64,000 nt of DNA from Paenibacillus sp. (GCA_031254035.1 JAIRVF010000124.1:62001-126000); one strand, 5' to 3'. Counted from the stretch's first letter, positions 1 through 9,017 are shown. Numbers and translations are program-made. Notes: generated by a model from the sequence alone, not told the origin.

Positions 1-299
1 AAGTTGTGATGAACATAAAGAGCCAAATGTAAAAAGGAGAGAGCAGGTCGCCTCCCCAGTCTGCATGTTAGTATCTTTAAGTCTATTACATTGTAATAGA
101 CCATCAGATCATTTGTAGTGAATTTTTTCACAATAAGAGGTATTTTCTTTCTTAGACCATGTCAAAGGGTTTTAAAATACAACCAAATTAAAAGAGCTGC
201 TCTCCCGGAAAATTAACAATAGGGAAAGCAGCTATAGGTTTGTTTATTTTTTTGAAGTGAAATTGTTTGCAGTTTCTCCATCGTCCGAAGATCGAGATT
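1..299. other. Intergenic stretch at window start
   Basis: No gene is supported here. A frame open from the window edge to about base 118 shows no recognisable family or start. Bases 81-101 form a perfect hairpin with 9-bp arms (GTCTATTAC and GTAATAGAC) around a 3-base loop, which could be an operator or a weak RNA hairpin. Confidence 0.5.
186..233 (-). terminator. Terminator of the 300-1571 gene
   Basis: Arms at 195-206 and 222-233 pair over 12 bases around a 15-base loop. Read on the minus strand the hairpin is followed by CTTTTAATTT, as expected for a Rho-independent terminator of the upstream minus-strand gene. Confidence 0.6.
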
Positions 300-1571
300 T
301 TACAAACTGTTTAATTCCACAGTGTCACCGCTTGCGGCGAGCACGCCGTACTGACAATCCAGCTTGCCGCACATCACATATTTCTTCCGCTTTGGATCAT
401 ATACGTATACAGGCGTCAATTCGAGTTTTGCTTTCAGCTTGTCATAGGCTTCCTCATGGCTGACTGCAGCGGATCCCCGTAATTTAAACTCATCGAACAT
501 GGAGAGCATCGGTTTATTATCGATATAATGGATGACTTTAAACTGCCGCGGATCGATAAACAGGATCAACTTTCGTTGAAAAATTCGTTTGCTTGGCACG
601 TTTTGCCTCAAAATGGCTTGAATGAAGCTTCTTTCTCGCTGCAAGTTTTTGAGCACCCATTGTCCGGATTCCTGTGGAAAGAGCTTACGCAAAGCAGCTT
701 CGACGGCAGCAATGAACTTGGTTTGTTCCGCTTCTGTGATTGGGAAGGAATCCGGATGCTTTTCGCGGGTTAACATCTGTTCCAGGGTGATCGTTTCGTG
801 CAGAGCGAGCTTCTCGTTGTCGAAAGGCTCCGGGTTCGTAGCCGACTGCTCCCAGGTGATAAGCCTGTCAATATTTACGATTGCACCTGCGCGCCAGACT
901 AGTTCGAATGGGATCGTGGTCGAGCCGTCATTGGCAATATAGATTTCTTCCAGTCCGTATACCGGAACAATCTCCTGCTGATCGAATAGAGGAAACTCCA
1001 ACAGCTCTAATTGTTTCCGCGCCAACGGCTCCACCACTTCCTGCGTGAGTGTATAGTCTTCTTCTTGCAGAAGGGAGCGGTCAGGGAATGATCCATACAC
1101 GCTGTAGAATGTAAGCTTGCCCTCCCCGTCGAATTGGAGTTCAACCCGTCCGCTGGGAGAAAGGGGCACTCCGTCGATGCATTCGAAAAAGTGGTATTCT
1201 CCTTCCTCCTCCTTGTTCAGATGGAATTGCTTGCCGTACGTGATTCCGGCTTCCGCTTCAATCCACTTGATTACATCATTCAGGCCGGACTGTCGGAACG
1301 GTGTCCCCGATGCAAAAGATTTTCCACCCACAAAAATGACGCTTTTAAATCGACCGGTAAGCAAATTTACCGTAATGACTGCAGTCCCATCCGGATTATG
1401 ATCTTCCTCCCATTCGGAGATGTGGCAAGGGAACCATTCCATATTGAGATAATAGTCCGTTTCATTCAGCATCGTTACCTCACGTGATAATTCATGGGAA
1501 TGCAGCACATAGTGATCCAATCCGAATTTTTGCTGCGTGGAATCAATCCATTCCTTGATTTGCGTGTCCAT
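300..1571 (-). CDS. Unrecognised cytosolic protein, possibly YcdB/YcdC-type
   Basis: A 423-residue soluble protein with no signal peptide or membrane segment. The start is an ATG behind a GGGGGG ribosome binding site. The central part (about residues 60-260) alternates predicted strands with phrases such as GRVELQFDGEGKLTFYSVYG, recalling the YcdB/YcdC repeat domain of secreted Firmicute proteins, but this resemblance is weak and from memory. No catalytic motif is visible. The gene stands alone, with a terminator downstream and an AT-rich region upstream. The reading frame is long and uninterrupted, so a real gene is very likely while its function is unknown. Confidence 0.75.
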   Translation of the reverse strand: MDTQIKEWIDSTQQKFGLDHYVLHSHELSREVTMLNETDYYLNMEWFPCHISEWEEDHNPDGTAVITVNLLTGRFKSVIFVGGKSFASGTPFRQSGLNDVIKWIEAEAGITYGKQFHLNKEEEGEYHFFECIDGVPLSPSGRVELQFDGEGKLTFYSVYGSFPDRSLLQEEDYTLTQEVVEPLARKQLELLEFPLFDQQEIVPVYGLEEIYIANDGSTTIPFELVWRAGAIVNIDRLITWEQSATNPEPFDNEKLALHETITLEQMLTREKHPDSFPITEAEQTKFIAAVEAALRKLFPQESGQWVLKNLQRERSFIQAILRQNVPSKRIFQRKLILFIDPRQFKVIHYIDNKPMLSMFDEFKLRGSAAVSHEEAYDKLKAKLELTPVYVYDPKRKKYVMCGKLDCQYGVLAASGDTVELNSL

Positions 1572-1756
1572 CGCTGTACCCCCCCAATATTGTTTATGAT
1601 TTAATCATAACATTAGCGGGATTAAAGAGGATTTATAGATTTAACATTGAAGTAATGTATTTTTGAGAGATAATCATGGACGGGATAACATTGTGAATGG
1701 GAAAGATTTAAATGTTTATATGACTTAGTTACAAGAAATGTGCGGGAGGTCTAGGT

Positions 1757-2404
1757 GTGAAAGTGTTAGATTCTTTGCCAGAGCCGAAAATTTTAAAAAA
1801 ACTAATGAGAATCCAAGCTGCTCTGAATATTATACTCTGTCAAGATGATTGGCTTCGTTACCATTACTATGTTCAAACTTGGAATGATGATGTTAGTATG
1901 GCAAAAATTGATGATGGATCAGGCAATCATTTTATTATTTTGTTTTCGTCTAAAGGAACCATAATAAAAGGATTTGATCATGAATCTGAATTAAGCCCAT
2001 ATGCACAAGATGAACATGAAGTATGGCCAGGGATTTATGAATTCGTTCCACATGGATTATTATCTTTACTTGATGATGAGGCAGTTGAAAAAAATGACGT
2101 TACTTTTTGTGTTTGGCATGAACATAATGACGTAAGATGGCAGACGGGAAAAGTGAAGATTCCAAAGGAAGCAGATGATGGTTTTGGTTTTTTTCTAAAT
2201 ACAATCTGTCATACTCCAAAGGATTTTGTGGAATTTGCTGAAGATTATTTTGAAATAACACCGTTAATGGATATCGTTGAAAAAATTTATAAACATTTTC
2301 CGATTACAGTTGAGATGATTCGATTGTTGAATCCAGAAAGTGATTCAGAGGAAGTTCTTCGAGAGTTAGAGTCATCTGGTTTATTAAGCACTGAGGATCT
2401 ATGA
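1757..2404 (+). CDS. Hypothetical acidic protein, AT-rich gene
   Basis: A 215-residue acidic soluble protein starting at GTG behind GGGAGG with a 7-base gap. It has no signal peptide or membrane helix. Visible blocks are GFDHESELSPYAQDEHEVWPG around residue 75 and a C-terminal YKHFPITVEMIRLLNPES segment. I recall similar proteins in Bacillus and Paenibacillus annotated only as hypothetical. Codon use is clearly more AT-rich than in the flanking genes, which may point to recent acquisition. An immunity-type role is possible for an isolated gene of this kind, but nothing in the sequence proves it. Confidence 0.75.
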   Translation: MKVLDSLPEPKILKKLMRIQAALNIILCQDDWLRYHYYVQTWNDDVSMAKIDDGSGNHFIILFSSKGTIIKGFDHESELSPYAQDEHEVWPGIYEFVPHGLLSLLDDEAVEKNDVTFCVWHEHNDVRWQTGKVKIPKEADDGFGFFLNTICHTPKDFVEFAEDYFEITPLMDIVEKIYKHFPITVEMIRLLNPESDSEEVLRELESSGLLSTEDL

Positions 2405-2435
2405 TCGATAGAGAAAAGGGGGCAGCAATAGACGC

Positions 2436-2564
2436 ATGTTCAGAAGTAGGGAAGAGATTTTGTACGACATAAAACGACTGGTAACGCTGCATCGGGAAGG
2501 AAAGTTGGGCGGAGAGCATATGCCTGAAGACGCATTGTATATTAATATTTTAAAAATCGACTAA
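2436..2564 (+). CDS. Possible 42-residue peptide or gene remnant
   Basis: A short frame (MFRSREEILYDIKRLV to ILKID) lies 31 bases after the preceding gene and just before a terminator. GAAAAGGGGG lies about 13 bases upstream, a somewhat distant ribosome binding site. The N-terminal helix looks protein-like, while the last residues after MPEDALY look like a frame running out. It may be a small gene or the 5' remnant of a longer one. No family was recognised. Confidence 0.3.
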   Translation: MFRSREEILYDIKRLVTLHREGKLGGEHMPEDALYINILKID

Positions 2565-2575
2565 ATGTTAACAAA

Positions 2576-2622
2576 GGGCATTTCCGGATCCTTGCGGATC
2601 TATCGGAAGTGCTCTTTTTTTC
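2576..2622 (+). terminator. Rho-independent terminator
   Basis: An imperfect hairpin whose outer arms are GGGCATTTCCG and CGGAAGTGCTC, followed by eight T residues. It ends the AT-rich transcript from 1757 and separates it from the convergent LysR gene. Confidence 0.75.
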
Positions 2623-2624
2623 TA

Positions 2625-3560
2625 TTATGAAGATGTTTCGGTGGAAGAATCCTGCAGCTCCGAATTTACAAACTCACGGACATATTGACGGAACTGGTCC
2701 CGAAGCGGTGAGAGAGGCTGGTCTGCGGCATATCCGAGCACACCATATACCGCCGGATCATCTTGGCCGGGCAGCGGCAGGGATTTCAGTTGTCCGGTAG
2801 ACAGCTCGTTTTGGATCCCTGATAGAGGGAAGATGCTGATGAAGTCGCCGGATTGTACGATGTTTTTGATGATCTCGGGTGAATCAGCCACGGCCCGTTC
2901 CCACAAATGAATATTGCAAGCGGCGGCGTAAGAGCGCGCATATTCCATCATAAACGACCCTTCACCGTGCTGAACGAAAAACTGCTTCGCGATCAGCTGA
3001 TGTGTCAGTGACTTCAGCCCAGCGAATGCGTGGGTTCCGGAAAAGATGAGCGCCAAATTTTCTTTGACCAATGTATCTTCTTTTACAGTCTTCGGCATCT
3101 CCGCTCCGGCTTGTCCGTTATAATAGAAGGCCAGATCGATTTCCTGCCCCAGTAGCAGCTCGCGGATCTGCCGGGTGGGTTTGATGCTTAGTTCAATCTG
3201 AATACCCGGATACAGGCTGCAGAAGCCGCTGATGAGCGAAGGAAGAAAATAAGATCCCATCATACTATCGGCGCCGATATACAGATGGCCTTTGTTTAAA
3301 TCGGCGTAATCCTGTACGGCTTTCCGGGCCTCCTGCGCCATAGCTGTCATTTTTACCGCATACGGGTACAGCGCTTTACCGGCTTCCGTTAACAAAATTC
3401 GTCCTCTTTTGGCTTCGAAAAGGGCAACGCCCAAATCTTCCTCCAGGCTTTTCATATGAAAAGTAACGGTAGGCTGCTTCATATTCAGTTCCCGCGCCAC
3501 GTCCGTGACCTTTTTGAGTCTTTCGATCAAGACAAGGATTTGCAATTTTAACAAATTCAA
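2625..3560 (-). CDS. LysR family transcriptional regulator
   Basis: A 311-residue DNA-binding regulator. The chosen start is TTG at 3560 because GGGAGG lies 7 bases upstream and the protein then begins MNLLKLQILVLIERLKKVTD, the usual LysR start; a longer in-frame extension to 3590 lacks such a site. The N-terminal winged helix-turn-helix (residues 1-60, with KQPTVTFHMKSLEEDLGVALFE) is followed by a substrate-binding domain from about residue 88 (GHLYIGADSMMGSYFLPSLI). It is divergent from pstS with about 200 bases between them, so it may control itself and possibly the pst genes, but a LysR is not the usual regulator of phosphate uptake. The effector is unknown. Confidence 0.92.
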   Translation of the reverse strand: MNLLKLQILVLIERLKKVTDVARELNMKQPTVTFHMKSLEEDLGVALFEAKRGRILLTEAGKALYPYAVKMTAMAQEARKAVQDYADLNKGHLYIGADSMMGSYFLPSLISGFCSLYPGIQIELSIKPTRQIRELLLGQEIDLAFYYNGQAGAEMPKTVKEDTLVKENLALIFSGTHAFAGLKSLTHQLIAKQFFVQHGEGSFMMEYARSYAAACNIHLWERAVADSPEIIKNIVQSGDFISIFPLSGIQNELSTGQLKSLPLPGQDDPAVYGVLGYAADQPLSPLRDQFRQYVREFVNSELQDSSTETSS

Positions 3561-3650
3561 TGATTTTCCCTCCCGAAAACACCTTTCCAAAGCTAATTAT
3601 AGAATTAATCTATGTTTGTATAAAGAGAATGTATAGATTTTTATTTTTCA

Positions 3651-3680
3651 TTTTACAAAACGCGTCATTTTACAAAATGA
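3651..3680. promoter_or_regulatory. Repeated putative operator between LysR and pstS
   Basis: The sequence CATTTTACAAAA occurs twice, 17 bases apart, at about 3649-3660 and 3666-3677. The second copy lies in a near-perfect 16-base palindrome at 3665-3680 (TCATTTT, two bases, AAAATGA). TTTACA resembles half of a PhoP box, but PhoP boxes repeat with an 11-base period, so a site for the divergent LysR is at least as likely. Confidence 0.4.
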
Positions 3681-3758
3681 TAGAGAACTACAATTGAATT
3701 TGTCGGCAGCGTTATAAAGTTGCCATGACAAACACAGAATAGGGGGAAACAAGAGATT

Positions 3759-4682
3759 ATGAAACTGAAGAAACCATTACTTATGATTTGTACGTTGGCA
3801 CTGGTGGTTATGCTGGCAGCTTGTGGTAGCAAAAATACCGAAGGAAACAGCAACGCTTCTGGAACGGCAACTAATGATAAATCTTCAGAACTGAGCGGAT
3901 CCATATTGGCCGTAGGTTCTACGGCGCTTCAACCGCTTGTTGAACAGGCAGCGCAAAAATTCATGGCTGATTCCCAGTATTCCAAAATTCAAGTGCAAGT
4001 GCAAGGCGGAGGCAGCGGCACAGGTTTGACGCAAGTATCCGGCGGCCAAGCAGATATCGGCAACTCCGATGTGTTTGCTGAAGAAAAGCTGAAAGATGAA
4101 GCCAAAGATCTGGTTGACCATCAAGTGGCGGTAGTGGCAATGGCTGCGGTAACCAACCCGGATGTAGGCGTCGATAACCTGACCAAACAACAGCTGGTGG
4201 ATATTTTCACAGGTAAAGTAACAAACTGGAAGCAAATTGGCGGTAAAGACGAAAATATCGTGATCGTAAACCGTCCAGCCAGCTCCGGAACCCGCAAAAC
4301 ATTCGAAAAATACGCACTGGGCACATCGACAGAAGACCTGAAAGGCTCCATCCAGGAAGAATCCTCAGGTACTGTAAAGAAAATCGTTTCTGAAACCCCT
4401 GGCGCGATCGGATACTTGGCACTTTCCTACCTTGATAACAAAGTTAAAGTTGTGAAATACGAAGGCGTTGAAGCCACCGTTGAAAATGTTGCATCCGGCC
4501 AATATCCGGTTTGGGCATACGAGCATATGTACACCAAAGGCGAACCAAAGCCGGAAGTTAAAGCATTCCTGGATTACATCGCTTCCGATGCAGTTCAAAA
4601 CAGCGATGTGGTGGAGCTTGGATATATCCCAGTTTCCAAAATGCAAGTTAAACGCGATGTTGACGGCAACATCTCGAAATAA
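3759..4682 (+). CDS. pstS: Phosphate ABC transporter substrate-binding lipoprotein
   Basis: A 307-residue phosphate-binding lipoprotein anchored outside the membrane. The first 20 residues form a signal peptide ending in the lipobox LAACGS, with the cysteine near residue 22. The mature protein shows typical PstS loops: GSTALQPL, GGGSGTGLTQV near residue 85, QADIGNSDVF, and NRPASSGTRKTFE near residue 170, which contribute phosphate-binding serine, threonine and arginine residues. It is the first gene of pstSCAB, with AGGGGG upstream of the ATG. Expression under phosphate limitation by PhoPR would be expected, but no canonical PhoP box was found. Confidence 0.96.
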   Translation: MKLKKPLLMICTLALVVMLAACGSKNTEGNSNASGTATNDKSSELSGSILAVGSTALQPLVEQAAQKFMADSQYSKIQVQVQGGGSGTGLTQVSGGQADIGNSDVFAEEKLKDEAKDLVDHQVAVVAMAAVTNPDVGVDNLTKQQLVDIFTGKVTNWKQIGGKDENIVIVNRPASSGTRKTFEKYALGTSTEDLKGSIQEESSGTVKKIVSETPGAIGYLALSYLDNKVKVVKYEGVEATVENVASGQYPVWAYEHMYTKGEPKPEVKAFLDYIASDAVQNSDVVELGYIPVSKMQVKRDVDGNISK

Positions 4683-4736
4683 GCCTGGACGAGCTTGAAC
4701 TAAGCATCTTGTAAAATCCTCGAATAAGCAAGAAAG

Positions 4737-4762
4737 AGGCGGAAGAGCATTCTGCCTCTATT
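4737..4762 (+). promoter_or_regulatory. Hairpin between pstS and pstC
   Basis: AGAGGC and GCCTCT arms pair around a 13-base centre in the 104-base pstS-pstC gap, followed by ATTTTCACTTT. This may be a leaky terminator or mRNA-stabilising hairpin that keeps the binding protein more abundant than the permease. Confidence 0.45.
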
Positions 4763-4786
4763 TTCACTTTAGAAAGAAGGACAACG

Positions 4787-5719
4787 ATGAAATCAATAGA
4801 TGAAAGGCCTGACCAGGTTCAGCCGGCCCGTACTCGCTTTAAAAAACATCATGCTGAAGATCTTGCGGGCCGGAGCTATACGTTTACTTGTGTAGCTTTG
4901 CTCATTGTCATCATCATTTCCATTGTATATTTTGTCGCGTCCAAAGGATTGACGACGTTCTTTCGCGATGGCGTTAGTCTTGGCGATTTTCTGTTTGGTA
5001 CCACTTGGGACCCAGAGGGCAACCAGGGTGAACCAATGTTCGGTGTGCTACCGTTTATTCTCGGCTCCTTTGCCACCTCACTGCTCGCTGCGTTGATCGC
5101 AAGTCCGCTCAGCATCTGTGCGTCACTTTTTATGACGGAAATCGTTCCCGGCTGGGGCAAAAAGCTGCTGCAGCCCGTGATCGAGCTGCTTGCGGGCATC
5201 CCGTCGGTTGTATACGGCTTTATTGGCCTGACGGTGGTTGTTCCCTTCCTGCGTGATGCATTTCCAGGACAGGGGATCGGGATTGCGGCAGGAGCCTTGG
5301 TACTTTCGGTCATGATCCTACCGACGATTACGAGCGTGGCGTCAGATGCTTTGTCATCGTTGCCGCGCGGGTTAAAGGAATCTTCGTTTGCGCTTGGGGC
5401 CACACGCTGGCAGACGATCTCTCGAGTTATTTTGCCAACCGTGCTGCCTTCTATTCTTACCGGTGTCGTACTCGGGATGGCACGCGCATTTGGCGAAGCT
5501 CTGGCGGTTCAGATGGTCATCGGAAACGCGCCGCATATCCCGCGGTCGCTGTTCGAATCCACATCGACGCTAACCAGTGTTATCACGCTGGATATGGGTA
5601 ACACGGTGATGGGCTCTGTACACAGTAATGCACTTTGGAGCATGGCGCTTGCACTGATGTTTATGACCTTTATCTTCGTAATCATCGTTAGGCTCTTGGA
5701 AAGGAGACATCGGATTTGA
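4787..5719 (+). CDS. pstC: Phosphate ABC transporter permease PstC
   Basis: A 310-residue inner-membrane permease with six predicted helices. The N-terminal cytoplasmic tail (residues 1-35) is followed by a first helix TFTCVALLIVIIISIVYFV. The loop EAA-type motif appears as SSFALGATRWQTISRVILP near residue 200 and contacts PstB. It heterodimerises with PstA to carry phosphate delivered by PstS. The ATG follows AGAAGGA. Its stop overlaps the pstA start by three bases (start TTG at 5716, stop TGA at 5717), which suggests translational coupling. Confidence 0.96.
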   Translation: MKSIDERPDQVQPARTRFKKHHAEDLAGRSYTFTCVALLIVIIISIVYFVASKGLTTFFRDGVSLGDFLFGTTWDPEGNQGEPMFGVLPFILGSFATSLLAALIASPLSICASLFMTEIVPGWGKKLLQPVIELLAGIPSVVYGFIGLTVVVPFLRDAFPGQGIGIAAGALVLSVMILPTITSVASDALSSLPRGLKESSFALGATRWQTISRVILPTVLPSILTGVVLGMARAFGEALAVQMVIGNAPHIPRSLFESTSTLTSVITLDMGNTVMGSVHSNALWSMALALMFMTFIFVIIVRLLERRHRI

Positions 5720-6612
5720 AAGCGAAACTGACCGACAAAATTGCAACCTTCTTTATCGTGGTGTTTTCTTTGCTTATTGTAGCCGTGCTAGTTGGGCTTA
5801 TCGGTTTTATATTATACAGGGGCCTCAGCCATATCAGTTGGTCCTTCCTGACTTCGGTTCCACAGACGATCCGTGCGGGGGGCGGTATTGGACCGCAGCT
5901 GTTTAACTCTTTATTTTTGCTTGTGTTGACCTTGATCATCACGATCCCGCTGGGACTTGGCGCCGGTATTTATATGGCCGAATACGCCAAGCCGGGCAAA
6001 ATTACCGGAACCATCCGGCTTGTAGTGGAAGTATTGTCTTCTTTTCCGTCGATCGTAGTGGGCTTGTTCGGCTTGCTGCTTATCGTCAATACGTTTGGCT
6101 TCGGATTTTCACTTTTCTCCGGCGCTTTGGTACTGACCATCTTCAACCTGCCGCTAATGGTACGGATTACGGAGCAGGCGTTCCGAAGCGTACCGAAAGA
6201 GCAGAAAGAAGCGGGACTTGCGCTTGGGTTGTCCAAATGGAAAATCATTTCTTCCGTCTTGTTTCCTGTGGCCTTGCCAAGCATCGTAACAGGTACTGTT
6301 CTGGCCGCAGGCCGGGTATTCGGGGAAGCGGCAGCTTTGCTGTTTACCGCGGGAATGTCTACACCGCGTCTTGATTTCACCAACTGGAATCCGCTCAGTC
6401 CGACTTCGCCGATCAATCCGTTCCGTCCGGCAGAAACGCTCGCGGTGCATATTTGGAAAATCAACAGCGAAGGCCTTGCTCCAGATGCCGCGCAAATCGC
6501 CGCAGGTGCTTCGGCAGTGCTCGTGATTCTGGTGCTGGTGTTCAACCTGTTCGCCAGATGGATCGGTGGCGTGCTATACAAAGCCATGACAGCTTCCAAA
6601 CGAATGGGATAG
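5716..6612 (+). CDS. pstA: Phosphate ABC transporter permease PstA
   Basis: A 298-residue permease partner of PstC with about six transmembrane segments. It starts with TTG inside the pstC stop region, behind GGAAAGGAGA, so translation is probably coupled. The ATPase-contact loop is KEAGLALGLSKWKIISSVLFP around residues 165-185. Residues AAGRVFGEAAALLFTAG follow, as in other PstA proteins. The gene ends 10 bases before pstB. Confidence 0.96.
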   Translation: MKAKLTDKIATFFIVVFSLLIVAVLVGLIGFILYRGLSHISWSFLTSVPQTIRAGGGIGPQLFNSLFLLVLTLIITIPLGLGAGIYMAEYAKPGKITGTIRLVVEVLSSFPSIVVGLFGLLLIVNTFGFGFSLFSGALVLTIFNLPLMVRITEQAFRSVPKEQKEAGLALGLSKWKIISSVLFPVALPSIVTGTVLAAGRVFGEAAALLFTAGMSTPRLDFTNWNPLSPTSPINPFRPAETLAVHIWKINSEGLAPDAAQIAAGASAVLVILVLVFNLFARWIGGVLYKAMTASKRMG

Positions 6613-6622
6613 GGGGACCAAT

Positions 6623-7381
6623 ATGCAAACAACATCATTTCGTACAGAGCATCTCAGCGTATTTTATGGCCAATATGAAGCGGTAAAAAATATCAGCTTG
6701 AACTTTCCCGAGCAGAGCGTCACAGCCCTGATTGGCCCTTCGGGCTGCGGTAAATCGACGTTTCTGCGTTCGTTGAACCGGATGAACGATGAGATTTCGC
6801 AAGCCACAATTAAAGGGAGAATCTGGATCGAAGGTGAGGATATCAATGATCCGGCCACCGATGTCATCCAGCTCCGCCAAAAAATTGGGATGGTGTGGCA
6901 GAAGCCCAACCCGTTTTACAAATCCATTTACGAAAACATTGCTTTCGGACCGAAGTACCACGGGATTAAGGATAAAAAGCAGTTGGATGAAATCGTAGAA
7001 ACCAGCCTGCGCAAAGCGGCGCTGTGGGATGAGGTCAAGGATCGCCTGAAGCAGTCCGCATTGTCCCTTTCTGGCGGTCAGCAGCAGCGGCTGTGTATCG
7101 CACGGGCACTATCCGTAAAGCCGCGCATTCTATTGCTTGATGAGCCTGCCTCGGCGCTTGACCCGGTATCGACCTCGAAGGTGGAGGAACTGATCACCCT
7201 GCTGAAGGAGGAACTGCGCATCGTTATCGTTACCCATAATATGCAGCAAGCGGCGCGTATTTCCGATTACACAGCGTATTTCTACATGGGTACCTTGGTA
7301 GAGCATAATAAGACAGACATTATTTTCACCAATCCTGAAAATGTGATGACACAGGAGTATATCTCCGGACGGTTTGGCTGA
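6623..7381 (+). CDS. pstB: Phosphate ABC transporter ATP-binding protein
   Basis: A 252-residue ATPase that powers the PstCA permease. It carries a Walker A motif GPSGCGKSTFLRSLNR near residue 35, a Q-loop VWQKPNPF, the ABC signature LSGGQQQRLCIARAL near residue 150, Walker B ILLLDEPASALDP and the switch histidine in VTHNMQQA. The start ATG follows AGGGGG. Only one pstB copy is present and no phoU follows: the operon ends in a strong terminator. Confidence 0.97.
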   Translation: MQTTSFRTEHLSVFYGQYEAVKNISLNFPEQSVTALIGPSGCGKSTFLRSLNRMNDEISQATIKGRIWIEGEDINDPATDVIQLRQKIGMVWQKPNPFYKSIYENIAFGPKYHGIKDKKQLDEIVETSLRKAALWDEVKDRLKQSALSLSGGQQQRLCIARALSVKPRILLLDEPASALDPVSTSKVEELITLLKEELRIVIVTHNMQQAARISDYTAYFYMGTLVEHNKTDIIFTNPENVMTQEYISGRFG

Positions 7382-7428
7382 TTTATGATTAGCCTATGCG
7401 AAAGGCCGGCCCATTTAACCTCGAAGAA

Positions 7429-7475
7429 AAAAAGGGTATCCCCAGGGTTATTTTAACCTACAGGGATACCCTTTT
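7429..7475. terminator. Bidirectional terminator after pstB
   Basis: Arms AAAGGGTATCCC (7432-7443) and GGGATACCCTTT (7463-7474) pair perfectly over 12 bases. A-rich and T-rich flanks on both sides let it serve pstB on the plus strand and the MFS gene on the minus strand. Confidence 0.85.
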
Positions 7476-7586
7476 CTGGTAGCAGGCGCGTCAGTTGCCT
7501 AACAATCACCATCCGGTAATGGGCATCTGGACGACGTCTGTGTTTGGCACCTGCCGGATCATTAGACGAATACCAGAATTACCTCC

Positions 7587-8804
7587 TTAGTGGCCTTCTG
7601 CTTTGTCTACATGAGTCAGATGCCGGCGGCGGACAAGCAATGTCACGACACCTAGAAATACCATCAAAGCGCCAAAATAAAACGGTGTCTCGGCGTGATA
7701 CCATTCGGACAGCTTGCCAGCGAGCCAAGGAGAAACGGCGCCTCCAAGGAAACGTACAAAGCTGTATGCTGCGGATGCGACGGAGCGCTCCACCGGAGCA
7801 GCCTGCATAACAGCTGTTGTAATTAGCGTATTATTGATACCAAGGAAAATCCCGGCAATAATGACACAGACTATAACTGTTTGCGGTGAATGGTTATAGG
7901 CTCCAACGCCCATGATGACCAAAACGACGGTAAATAAAGTGAGGACTGTGCAAATCGATTTAACGACGCTGAATCGCTTCTGAAGCTTCGGAGCAACGAA
8001 TACAGAGGTGAAGGCAAGCAAGATGCCCCAGCCGAAGAAGACATATCCCAAGCCATGCTCATCCAGTTCCATAACATATGGGGAGTAGGCCATCAGCGTA
8101 AAGAAACCGAAGTTGTAAAGGAACGCCGTGATGCCGAGTGTCAGCAGTGCTGGATAGGATAACGCTTTGAATGGGTCGGCAAGCGAGCTTGTTTTTGCTG
8201 GTTTCGGAATCGAAGGAAGCATAAAAATGATAAAAATAAAGGCAACAAGCATCAATCCTGCAACGCCAAAGAAAGGACCACGCCAGCTGATTGAACCAAG
8301 TTCGCCACCAAGTAAAGGTCCGACGGATATGCCAAGACCAAGTGCGGCTTCATAGAGGATGATCGCTTTGGCTGTACCTGAAGTGGACAATCCAACGATC
8401 GCTGACAAGGCAGTGGCGATAAACAGGGCATTGCCTAGGCCCCAGCCTCCGCGTAAGCCTACGATTTGCGCGATGGTATTTGAAAACCCGCCGAGTGCAG
8501 AAAAGATGATAATAAGAAAAATACCTGTAAGCAGTGTTTTCTTGATCCCGATCCGACTCGAAATGACGCCCGTAATGAGCATCGCAATGCCAGTAACCAA
8601 GTTATAGCTGGTGAACAGGAGGGATACCTGGCTTTTGGTGGCATGCAGCTGCTTGGCGATAGCAGGCAGGATCGGATCGACGAGCCCAAGTCCCATAAAG
8701 GAAATAACGCAGGCAAAGGCGATGGCCCATACCGCTTTGGGTTGTGACAGCAGCCCCGTTTTCCTCTGTTCGAGTTCCAAAGATTGCGTTGCAATGGACT
8801 TCAT
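7587..8804 (-). CDS. MFS efflux transporter (DHA1-like)
   Basis: A 405-residue major facilitator with about twelve transmembrane segments. The loop between helices 2 and 3 reads GVISSRIGIKKTLLTG, and GLGLVDPILPAIAKQL in helix 1 is typical of drug:proton antiporters of the DHA1 group. The start is taken as the ATG at 8804, 11 bases from GGAGG; the ATG at 8813 would be too close. The gene is monocistronic. A promoter about 215 bases upstream has its -35 box inside a perfect palindrome, and the leader contains a dispersed repeat, so regulated expression by a dimeric repressor or MerR-like protein is likely. The substrate cannot be inferred. Confidence 0.88.
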   Translation of the reverse strand: MKSIATQSLELEQRKTGLLSQPKAVWAIAFACVISFMGLGLVDPILPAIAKQLHATKSQVSLLFTSYNLVTGIAMLITGVISSRIGIKKTLLTGIFLIIIFSALGGFSNTIAQIVGLRGGWGLGNALFIATALSAIVGLSTSGTAKAIILYEAALGLGISVGPLLGGELGSISWRGPFFGVAGLMLVAFIFIIFMLPSIPKPAKTSSLADPFKALSYPALLTLGITAFLYNFGFFTLMAYSPYVMELDEHGLGYVFFGWGILLAFTSVFVAPKLQKRFSVVKSICTVLTLFTVVLVIMGVGAYNHSPQTVIVCVIIAGIFLGINNTLITTAVMQAAPVERSVASAAYSFVRFLGGAVSPWLAGKLSEWYHAETPFYFGALMVFLGVVTLLVRRRHLTHVDKAEGH

Positions 8805-8879
8805 ATCATTCATTACCTCCACTTTGATGTAAGTTAATTTTCATTTTTCAAAATTGCCCATCACAAAAAAATGCAGCAC

Positions 8880-8952
8880 GAGGTGACCGTTACGGATCAT
8901 TCTTCTGTCGCTGCCGCCTCATAAGAATTGACCCTGTCCCTCGCTACTTTCA
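8880..8952 (-). repeat. Dispersed leader repeat, copy 1
   Basis: About 73 bases sharing GGTGACCG, TTACGGATCATTCTT, TCGCTGCC, TAAGAAT and CGCTAC blocks in order with a second copy at 19011-19093. It lies about 75 bases upstream of the MFS coding region, inside its predicted 5' leader. Confidence 0.7.
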
Positions 8953-9017
8953 CTTTTTGTTAAGCGCTAGTTATGATGTTTGGCCAATTTTTTAGTATGT
9001 TCTTAAAGACATATCTA

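Noticed and set aside
3651..3680. PhoP box upstream of pstS
   Set aside because: TTTACA copies are spaced 17 bases apart, not in the 11-base period required for PhoP direct repeats; kept only as an unspecified operator.
5970..6638. Minus-strand frame of 222 codons opposite pstA
   Set aside because: Shadow of a certain gene (pstA) without a start site or any recognisable motif.
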